The notes under the pieces are model-generated. The model saw only the letters and a list, made by a program, of their open reading frames with translations, did no database searches and was not told the origin of the DNA. From CF-161 sp035259145 (GTDB taxonomy: Bacteria > Chloroflexota > Dormibacteria > Dormibacterales > Dormibacteraceae): a stretch of DNA of 7,765 nt. The DNA lies in NCBI GenBank assembly GCA_035259145.1, contig DATFWQ010000205.1, positions 1 to 7,765 on the forward strand. Direction: 5' to 3'. The translations under genes and the position numbers were made by a program. Positions 1-5,519 of the stretch are shown here, piece by piece; position 1 is the stretch's first letter, and the number at the start of each line of letters is the position of its first letter.

Positions 1-1
1 G

Positions 2-214
2 CCCAGGCAGGTGCGGAAGGCGTTGAACCTGCGCGATCGCCACTGCCTGAGCCCGGGCTGCACGACGCCGCCCGAGCTGTGCACACCCCACCATCGCCGG
101 CACTGGGCCGACGGCGGACCCACCCACCTCTCCAATCTCGAACTGAGGTGCGACGTCCACCACGCCCGGCTGCACCCCGAGAACCATCGTTTCCGGCAGA
201 GCCGAGCGCCCTGA
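2..214 (+). CDS. HNH endonuclease domain protein, C-terminal fragment (5' end outside window)
   Basis: This is the C-terminal end of an HNH nuclease-type protein, probably the DUF222-HNH family common in high-GC Gram-positive bacteria. The frame is open from the left edge (codons for Pro-Arg-Gln before the GTG at 11), so that GTG is read as an internal Val and not a start. Counting from it, the visible motif is RD..C (C12), PGC (C17), C24, then the HH pair 27-28, WADGGPT, N42 and the HH pair 50-51. This is the Cys/His-rich beta-beta-alpha metal HNH fold with H28, N42 and H51 as likely active-site and metal residues. The protein ends about 16 residues after the last motif, as usual for this family. 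These proteins are often repeated in genomes and many are linked to mobile DNA, but nothing here shows what this copy does. The 66-base gap to the next gene contains no obvious promoter or strong terminator. Confidence 0.85.
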   Translation, partial: PRQVRKALNLRDRHCLSPGCTTPPELCTPHHRRHWADGGPTHLSNLELRCDVHHARLHPENHRFRQSRAP

Positions 215-280
215 GAATCTCTGGCAGTCGCGCGCGCTCAAAGAGAGGGTAGTGGCCAATGCGCAGGACGTCATCACGCT

Positions 281-1270
281 ATGAATGATCCAGGATCAAA
301 ATTGGGTTCACTAGTCACGATGGGAGGCAGCTCCAGCAACCTGATCGAAGTCCGGGACCTGGTCAAGCGCTACAAGAAGGCCGACAAGAACGCCGTCGAC
401 GGCGTCTCCTTCGGGGTCCGCCCGGGCGAGTTCTTCTCGCTGCTCGGGCCCAACGGTGCAGGGAAGACCACCACGATCTCGATTCTGACAACGACCCTGA
501 CGCCGACCGCCGGTCACGTGACGGTGGACGGGCTGGACGCCGTGAAGGACGCGGCGAGCGTGCGACGCAAGGTCGGGATCATCTTCCAGAAACCAAGCCT
601 CGACCAGAACCTCTCAGGGGAGGAGAACGTCCGCTTGCACGCCATGCTTTACGGCCTCTACCCGTACCGTCCGTTCTTCAGAACCATGCCACGCGAGTAC
701 CGCAATCAGGTTGCCGACCTGGCTGCGGTGCTCGGTCTCGAGAAAGAGGTCTTCAAGCCCGTCAAGACGCTGTCAGGCGGCATGAAGCGAAAACTGGAGA
801 TCATCCGCGGCCTCATGCACAGGCCGAGGGTGCTCTTCCTCGACGAGCCTACCGCCGGCCTGGACGCGGCCAGCCGGAGGAACCTGTGGGCGTATCTCCG
901 GGATGTTCGCGTCAAGTACGAGACGACGATCTTCCTCACGACCCACTACCTCGAGGAGGCCGAAGAGGCCGACCGGATCTGCATCCTCGACCAGGGAAGG
1001 GTCGTGGCGCTCGGCACGCCCGACCAGATCAAGGCCCAGCTGGTATCCGAGTGGTTGGTGCTCGACGCGGCGGACCGAGCGTCCCTGCGTCGGGAGCTGG
1101 AGGCCCTCGGGGTCACGTTCGAACAGCAGGGCCAGTTCAAGATTTCCCTCAATGGCCACTCTGCCCAGGACGTCATCCGCTCGCTGGCGACACCGCTGAC
1201 TGTGCTCAGGACGCACTCGCCATCGCTCGAAGATGCGTATCTGGAGATCGTCGGGAAAGGAATGGAATGA
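281..1270 (+). CDS. ABC-2 type exporter ATP-binding protein (DrrA-like)
   Basis: This cytoplasmic ATPase subunit of an ABC-2 family exporter has 329 residues, the usual length for DrrA-type proteins. Visible motifs in order are Walker A GPNGAGKTT (56-64), Q-loop Gln 103, signature LSGGM (164-168), Walker B VLFLDEP (184-190), D-loop GLD (193-195) and switch His 222. Residues from about 250 to 329 form the C-terminal extension typical of DrrA-like ATPases (DUF4162 type), ending in the usual SLEDAYLEIVG. All catalytic residues are intact, so it should be active. The start is uncertain: ATG 281 has only a distant AGGA (265-268), and an in-frame ATG at 320 (residue 14) just before the conserved N-terminal strand has no better ribosome site. 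Its stop overlaps the permease start by 4 bases, so the two are translationally coupled. The substrate cannot be read from the sequence; relatives export drugs, antibiotics, lipids or glycans. Confidence 0.95.
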   Translation: MNDPGSKLGSLVTMGGSSSNLIEVRDLVKRYKKADKNAVDGVSFGVRPGEFFSLLGPNGAGKTTTISILTTTLTPTAGHVTVDGLDAVKDAASVRRKVGIIFQKPSLDQNLSGEENVRLHAMLYGLYPYRPFFRTMPREYRNQVADLAAVLGLEKEVFKPVKTLSGGMKRKLEIIRGLMHRPRVLFLDEPTAGLDAASRRNLWAYLRDVRVKYETTIFLTTHYLEEAEEADRICILDQGRVVALGTPDQIKAQLVSEWLVLDAADRASLRRELEALGVTFEQQGQFKISLNGHSAQDVIRSLATPLTVLRTHSPSLEDAYLEIVGKGME

Positions 1271-2046
1271 GCGAGCTCAACGCGATCCTCGCAATCTCAT
1301 CTCGTGACGTGCTGAAGCTCCTCCGCGACCGAAACCGGTTGGTGTTTTCGCTCGTCTTCCCCATCATCTTCATCGGGCTGATGGGTGGCACTCTGCAGAG
1401 CAACCTGGGCCGCGCAGCGGGGTTCAACTTCGTCGGCTTTATCTTCACCGGAGTGCTTGGCATGACGCTCTTCCAGAGCGCGGCGCAGGGTCTGATTTCG
1501 CTAATAGAGGACCGCGAGAACGACTTCAGTCAGGAGATGTTCGTGTCACCGATCTCGCGCTACTCGATAGTCTTTGGAAAGATCTTCGGCGAGACGGTCG
1601 TCGCGTTCGTCCAGGCGGTGCCGACGATCGCGCTCGCGCTGGCGCTGCGAGTTCCGCTGTCCCCGCTTCAGGTCGCGCTCTTGATCCCGGCCAGCCTCCT
1701 CGCCTGCCTGCTCGGTGGCGCCTTCGGGGTGGCGGCGATGTCGCTTCTGAACAGTCAGCGCGCGGCGCAGCAGATATTTCCTTTTCTGATGTTCCCGCAG
1801 TTCTTCCTGGCCGGCATCTTCAACCCCATCAAGGTGCTTCCCTGGTACCTTGTGCCCTTCTCGCTGCTTTCGCCGATGCGCTACGCGGTCGACCTCGTGC
1901 GCGGGGTGGTTTACACAGGCCGCCCGGAGTACGAGAAGGTGGTGCTTTTCAACCCACTGACCAATCTGGTCGTGATGCTCGCGATCTTCGTCGGCTGCCT
2001 GGTGCTCGGCACGGCGGTGTTCGTTAGGCGCGAGACCAACCGTTAG
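1267..2046 (+). CDS. ABC-2 type exporter permease (DrrB-like)
   Basis: This is the membrane subunit paired with the preceding ATPase. It has 259 residues with about six hydrophobic segments, roughly at 25-43, 53-80, 104-127, 134-161, 170-192 and 233-253, the normal ABC-2 topology. The family signature lies between the fifth and sixth spans: PQFFLAGIF.P (177-187), then LSPMRYAVDLVRG (201-213). The start is the ATG at 1267, which overlaps the ATPase stop as ATGA and has an AAAGGAA ribosome site ending 4 bases upstream. The same frame is open further upstream, but that part is a shadow of the ATPase gene. With one ATPase and one permease, the exporter is presumably assembled as a 2+2 complex. 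Short size and the absence of a large extracellular loop favour the DrrB/drug-or-lipid exporter type over larger ABC-2 permeases. The substrate is unknown. The gene ends 27 bases from the stop of the convergent esterase. Confidence 0.93.
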   Translation: MSELNAILAISSRDVLKLLRDRNRLVFSLVFPIIFIGLMGGTLQSNLGRAAGFNFVGFIFTGVLGMTLFQSAAQGLISLIEDRENDFSQEMFVSPISRYSIVFGKIFGETVVAFVQAVPTIALALALRVPLSPLQVALLIPASLLACLLGGAFGVAAMSLLNSQRAAQQIFPFLMFPQFFLAGIFNPIKVLPWYLVPFSLLSPMRYAVDLVRGVVYTGRPEYEKVVLFNPLTNLVVMLAIFVGCLVLGTAVFVRRETNR

Positions 2047-2073
2047 TCGCTAGAGCCGTTCGTCTTCGCCCAG

Positions 2074-3543
2074 TCAGCGAATTCCATCCCACAGCCGCCG
2101 CTCCTCCGCACGGGGGTCCTCCACCACCTTGCAGGTCTCACCGAAGCTCATAGTCGCCCTGCGATCGGACCGGTAGCGCGGCCAGCCGGGGTCGCCGTTC
2201 CTAGCGAACGCAACCCAGGCGCCGTGCATCGCGTCCGCCAGCGCCTGCGGGGCCTGGTCGCCTCCCAGCGGCCGGCCGCGCTCGGTTGCTAGCGCGTCGA
2301 AGACGAACGCGATCTCGAGCGCGTGGCAGGCGCCAAGGCGGCCGTCGAAGGCCGGCGAGCGCCACCCGAACTCGTACACGTGGCCCTCGTGTGCTTCGGC
2401 GAGGCGCAGCGCCGGGATGCGGAAGAACCAGTCGGTGGCCACAGCCGAGAACAGGTCTCCCGGACTGGCGCCGGGACGTCCGGACCTGTATACGGCCACG
2501 CCGTCGGTCCCGAGTCCGTAGCCGGCGGCAGCAGCAGCGAGCATCTCCTCCGGGACCACCTCAATCAGCCCGGTTGGGACCAGGAACAGTCGCTCCTCTT
2601 CGATGGTCGTGCCGGTCATCACGTCGACGCCGGCGCCCGCACCAAGGGCGATGCGGTCGATCGGCCGGGCCGGCAGCACCTCGCCGTCGACGACCGGCTC
2701 CCAGGCCATCTGGTTGGCGGCCACCTCCCCCCAAGTTTGCGGGTCGCGGTCCAGCAGGGCCTCCAGCGAGATGGCGGCCTGGGCCTCGACCAGGGTCTCC
2801 GCCGGCAGCGCGGCCAGCGCCTCCCGCGTGGGCACCGCGCCGAGTCTGGCCGCGAGCATCGTCGAGATCCTGTCGGCAGTCGCGGCCGAGATCGCGTGGT
2901 GGCCCGCGCCACTCTGGGCGATCGCCCGCCGGAACAGCCCCTCCGCCCTCGGCATCGAAAGCAGGCTGGCGACGCTCATTCCACCGGCCGACTCACCGAA
3001 GATCGTGACGTTGTCCGGGTCGCCGCCGAACGGCGCGATCGAGTCGCGGACCCACTCCAGTGCGGCGACCTGGTCGAGCAGCCCGCGGTTCGAAGGCGCT
3101 CCCGCGATCTGGGCGAAGCCCTCCACGCCCAGGCGGTAGTTGATCGTGATGCAGACGATCCCATCGCGCGCGAACGCGCCGCCATCGTAGGTCGGCACCG
3201 CTCCCGAGCCGTTGGTGAAGGCACCGCCGTGGATCCAGACCATGACCGGGAGCCGCGCGCTCCCGGGCTCCGGCGTCCAGATGTTCAGGTTGAGGCAGTC
3301 ATCGCCTGGCAGAACCGGGTTGTGCAGCATGTCGTCGAACGGCGGGCGATAGGGTGGCTGGGGCGGTGTCGGACCAAAGGAGAGCGCGTCGCGGACGCCG
3401 TCCCAGGGCCTGGCGGGCAGCGGCGGTCCGAGCCTGTCTGGACCAAACGGGGGTGCCGCGTAAGGGATGCCCTTGAAGGCGGCGACGCCGTCATGCATCG
3501 TGCCCCGGACTCTGCCCTTGGGCGTGTCGATCACACACTCCAT
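2074..3543 (-). CDS. Type-B carboxylesterase (p-nitrobenzyl-esterase-like)
   Basis: This alpha/beta-hydrolase of the carboxylesterase type-B family hydrolyses carboxylic esters. It has 489 residues, close to the usual 490-500 of bacterial members. Landmarks are the N-terminal KGIPYAAPP (24-32), the conserved DDCLNLNIWTP (81-91), the oxyanion-hole motif HGGAF (105-109), the nucleophile elbow GESAGG with Ser185, the acid Glu316 in the GTT.EE segment, and His407 in GACHALEIAFVF. The catalytic triad is therefore complete. No signal peptide or membrane segment is visible, so it is probably cytoplasmic. The start is ATG 3543, placed where family members begin; upstream is only a weak GAGAGAA that overlaps the helicase stop. 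The gene lies 14 bases after the helicase and is probably co-transcribed with it, although no functional link between the two is known. The natural substrate cannot be told from the sequence. Confidence 0.94.
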   Translation of the reverse strand: MECVIDTPKGRVRGTMHDGVAAFKGIPYAAPPFGPDRLGPPLPARPWDGVRDALSFGPTPPQPPYRPPFDDMLHNPVLPGDDCLNLNIWTPEPGSARLPVMVWIHGGAFTNGSGAVPTYDGGAFARDGIVCITINYRLGVEGFAQIAGAPSNRGLLDQVAALEWVRDSIAPFGGDPDNVTIFGESAGGMSVASLLSMPRAEGLFRRAIAQSGAGHHAISAATADRISTMLAARLGAVPTREALAALPAETLVEAQAAISLEALLDRDPQTWGEVAANQMAWEPVVDGEVLPARPIDRIALGAGAGVDVMTGTTIEEERLFLVPTGLIEVVPEEMLAAAAAGYGLGTDGVAVYRSGRPGASPGDLFSAVATDWFFRIPALRLAEAHEGHVYEFGWRSPAFDGRLGACHALEIAFVFDALATERGRPLGGDQAPQALADAMHGAWVAFARNGDPGWPRYRSDRRATMSFGETCKVVEDPRAEERRLWDGIR

Positions 3544-3557
3544 GGCACGGGATTCTC

Positions 3558-4820
3558 TCAGGCGGCCGGCGCTGCGGGACGGCTCCGGCCGCGGTTGCGG
3601 GTGCGCCGGCGCCGCGACCGAACGACGCCGGCGGTGTGGCCCTCGCGGTGAGGCGCCGGCCTGGGCTCGGGCTCGGCCGGCTCCAGGTAGCGCCAGCCGC
3701 CGTCGGCGAGCAGATGGGCCACATCGAGCTCGGGCAGCTCCGGCGCCCCCTGCCGGCGGAGCTGCCGCCAGCGAAGGTGGTCGTCGGGGCTCAGCATGGT
3801 CAAAGCCCAGCCGCGCCGGCCCATGCGCGCCGTTCTGCCGACTCGATGCGTCAGCCAGTCCGGCGAATCGGGCAGCTCGTAGTTCACCACCAGGTCGATG
3901 TGCGAGATGTCCAGGCCCCGAGCTGCCACGTTGGTCGCGACCAGCACGTTCACGTGGCGCTGTCGGAACGCGTCCATCGTCCTGTCGCGGGCCGACTGGT
4001 CCAGGTCGCCCTGGAGCTCGAGGGAGTGGACGCCCACGCGCCTGAGGTCACGATTGAGGGAGCGAACGCCGCTCTTCGTACGGCCGAAGATCAGGGCTGA
4101 GCCCTGGAGGTGGCGCAGCAACGTCGCCAGGGTTTTCAGCTTGGCTTCCCGGTCGACCCGGACCAGGCCGTGCTCCAGCAGGTCGTCCTCGTCGTCACGC
4201 TCGACCGTCACGCGGAGCGGCTCGTGCATGTGGCGGTCGATCATGCGGGTCACCCACGTGGGCATGGTGGCCGAGGCCAGCACAAGCTGGGGATGGTATG
4301 TCAGGCCGAGGATTCGCTCCACGTCCGGCGCGAAGCCGAAATCGAGCATCTCGTCAGCCTCGTCAAGTACCGCATACTCGACCCGGCTGAGCGAGACCAG
4401 CCTCCGGCCGACCATGTCCAGGATGCGACCAGGTGTGCCGATCACGACGTCAACGCCTGCCTGCAGGGCCTTTGTCTGCGTCGCGTAGCCGACTCCGCCG
4501 TACAGCAGTGCTACGCGCAGGCCATGGTCGAGGCCGTCCAGCACCCGCTCGACCTGCACGGCCAGCTCACGGGTGGGCGTCACGACCAGGGCACGGGGCC
4601 CAGGAGCGGCCGGGCCGATGCGCTCGATCAGCGGCAGGAGAAAAGCGAGTGTCTTGCCCGAGCCGGTCGGCGCCTGGATGACGATGTCACGGCCTTCCAG
4701 CAGCCCGGGAATGGCCATGGCCTGGACCGGAACGGGGGTTTCTATAGACTGCCGCTCCAGCGCGGCCAGGGTGCGGGCGCCCAGGCCCGCGTCTGCGAAC
4801 GATTGCAATAAGTGCTCCAA
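3558..4820 (-). CDS. DEAD-box ATP-dependent RNA helicase
   Basis: This RNA-unwinding ATPase has 420 residues. Domain 1 shows the Q motif with Gln33, motif I APTGSGKT (50-57), Ia PTRELA (82-87), TPGR (129-132), II DEAD (153-156) and III SAT (183-185). Domain 2 shows motif V ARGLD (300-304) and motif VI HRVGRTAR (325-332). A short tail from about 383 ends in an Arg-rich stretch (401-414) likely to bind RNA, as in CsdA/RhlE-type helicases, whose tails are usually longer. The second Gly of the usual HRIGRTGR is Ala, which is tolerated in the family. The start is not ATG. TTG 4820 is preceded directly by GAGAGGGGA, with almost no spacing. A second TTG at 4808 (residue 5) has GGAG six bases upstream and may be the true start. 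The 90 bases before it contain a purine-rich leader and no clear promoter. Relatives act in cold adaptation, ribosome assembly and mRNA decay; the exact role here is not determined. Confidence 0.93.
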   Translation of the reverse strand: MEHLLQSFADAGLGARTLAALERQSIETPVPVQAMAIPGLLEGRDIVIQAPTGSGKTLAFLLPLIERIGPAAPGPRALVVTPTRELAVQVERVLDGLDHGLRVALLYGGVGYATQTKALQAGVDVVIGTPGRILDMVGRRLVSLSRVEYAVLDEADEMLDFGFAPDVERILGLTYHPQLVLASATMPTWVTRMIDRHMHEPLRVTVERDDEDDLLEHGLVRVDREAKLKTLATLLRHLQGSALIFGRTKSGVRSLNRDLRRVGVHSLELQGDLDQSARDRTMDAFRQRHVNVLVATNVAARGLDISHIDLVVNYELPDSPDWLTHRVGRTARMGRRGWALTMLSPDDHLRWRQLRRQGAPELPELDVAHLLADGGWRYLEPAEPEPRPAPHREGHTAGVVRSRRRRTRNRGRSRPAAPAA

Positions 4821-4910
4821 TCCCCTCTCTTTTTCTTGGTTTCTTTCCGCGGTTCCTGAGGACGCCGTTGGTGGGACAACGTTGAGGGGAGACCCCGGGG
4901 CAGCGGGTTG
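4821..4910 (-). other. Intergenic leader between thioesterase and helicase, purine-rich near the helicase start
   Basis: On the minus strand the 30 bases before the helicase start are unusually A/G-rich for this genome (from about 4850 to 4821, including GAAAAAGAGAGGGGA). Such a stretch is likely to be unstructured and would favour ribosome loading. Further upstream are two short palindromes, CAACGTTG (4878-4885) and CCCCGGGG (4893-4900), plus a weak 5-bp stem CGTTG/CAACG (4866-4870 with 4877-4881). No convincing promoter or terminator is visible. Confidence 0.4.
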
Positions 4911-5423
4911 CTAACGGATAGTACGTGATTTGGCGTCCGTTTCATTCCGCGCGACGCGCTGCCTCCCGTCATGGTCCCGGCGTGCCAGCGTGGCGGCCGT
5001 CACCGAAGCGGCGACACCGACTAGCTCGGATGGCACGCGTGTGGGCCGCCCGTCGCTCAGACGCACCCACACCCACTCGGACAGAACGTTCGCGATCGGC
5101 GCGCCGTCAGGTAGCCGCTGAATCGTGGTGCGCCGCACGCCCCGCACGCCTCGGACGAGCTCCACGCGGACCGTCAGCTCGAGCTCGTCGCCCATGACGG
5201 CGGGTCGTAGGTACTCGATCTCGTGGCGGCGGATCACCCAGGCGCCGTTGTGAGCCTCCGACCAGAGCCGGCCGTACCCCGACGCTTCGGCGTGCTCGAC
5301 GGTCAGCGCCTCGGCGTAGTTCAGGTAGACCGCGTTGTTGACGTGCCCGTTCTGGTCGATCTCATAGCTGCGTACCAACCAGCGGGTTTCGTAGACCAGG
5401 GGATCGACACGGGTGGTCACCAC
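4911..5423 (-). CDS. Acyl-CoA/acyl-ACP thioesterase, hotdog fold (4HBT/YbgC-FadM type)
   Basis: This is a single hotdog-domain thioesterase of 170 residues, slightly longer than the usual 130-150 because of a charged C-terminal tail from about residue 145. The family motif is clear near the N-terminus: YEIDQNGHVNNAVYLNYAE (20-38), with Asp23 as the likely catalytic acid, the HVNN turn (27-30), Tyr33 and Glu38. The following YLRPAVMGDELELTVRVE (65-82) is the conserved beta-strand segment of acyl-thioesterases. It should hydrolyse acyl-CoA or acyl-ACP thioesters in the cytoplasm; chain length and carrier preference cannot be told. The start is GTG 5423, and a second GTG follows directly. The upstream AGAATTGAA gives only a weak ribosome site. 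The gene is divergent from the kinase-like gene and heads the minus-strand run toward the helicase and esterase. The 90-base gap to the helicase means co-transcription is possible but not shown. Confidence 0.9.
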   Translation of the reverse strand: MVTTRVDPLVYETRWLVRSYEIDQNGHVNNAVYLNYAEALTVEHAEASGYGRLWSEAHNGAWVIRRHEIEYLRPAVMGDELELTVRVELVRGVRGVRRTTIQRLPDGAPIANVLSEWVWVRLSDGRPTRVPSELVGVAASVTAATLARRDHDGRQRVARNETDAKSRTIR

Positions 5424-5459
5424 TTCAATTCTGCCGATCAGGGAGGGTGACGTTCGCCG

Positions 5460-5519
5460 ATGAGGGGTGGTCGTGCTCGAGCCCGATCCGCGGTGACGCG
5501 TACGATCTGCCCGAGATGA
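5460..5519 (+). CDS. Possible 19-residue leader peptide upstream of the kinase-like gene
   Basis: A short frame, ATG 5460 to TGA 5517-5519, encodes a basic 19-residue peptide (MRGGRARARSAVTRTICPR). Its stop overlaps the ATG at 5516 of the kinase-like gene in an ATGA arrangement, the same geometry as the exporter pair. An AGGGAGGGTGA stretch (5440-5450) lies 9-13 bases upstream, the best ribosome-binding sequence in the region but slightly far away. It may be a translated leader that couples translation to the downstream gene, or chance. It competes with the alternative that the GTG at 5447 starts the kinase-like protein. Confidence is low because short frames of this kind are easy to find. 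Confidence 0.2.
   Translation: MRGGRARARSAVTRTICPR
5501..5506 (+). promoter_or_regulatory. Possible -10 element (TACGAT) upstream of the kinase-like gene
   Basis: TACGAT matches the TANNNT -10 pattern and ends 9 bases before ATG 5516. Transcription from it would start near 5513, giving an almost leaderless message, which is common in high-GC Gram-positive bacteria. No recognisable -35 is present at the proper distance. If real, this would support ATG 5516 as the start and rule out a role for GTG 5447. Confidence 0.2.

Noticed and set aside
11..13. GTG as the start of the HNH protein
   Set aside because: The frame continues to the left edge with family-like residues before the GTG, so the gene is cut by the window.
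33..40. GCGATCGC palindrome (HIP1-like element of cyanobacteria)
   Set aside because: I noticed only this one copy, and it is inside a coding region. HIP1 is meaningful only when highly repeated.
886..1266. Upstream extension of the permease frame into the ATPase gene
   Set aside because: The translation there has no homology pattern. The ATGA overlap with a good ribosome site at 1267 gives the correct start.
2047..2080. TCGCT/AGCGA inverted repeat between the convergent permease and esterase as a shared terminator
   Set aside because: The stem is only 5 bp with a 24-base loop and no T-run, so it is too weak to call.
2323..3651. Long open frame (442 codons) on the plus strand opposite the carboxylesterase
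   Set aside because: It is antisense to a gene with complete family motifs. Its translation is Arg/Gly/Pro-rich without any domain, a usual shadow in high-GC DNA.
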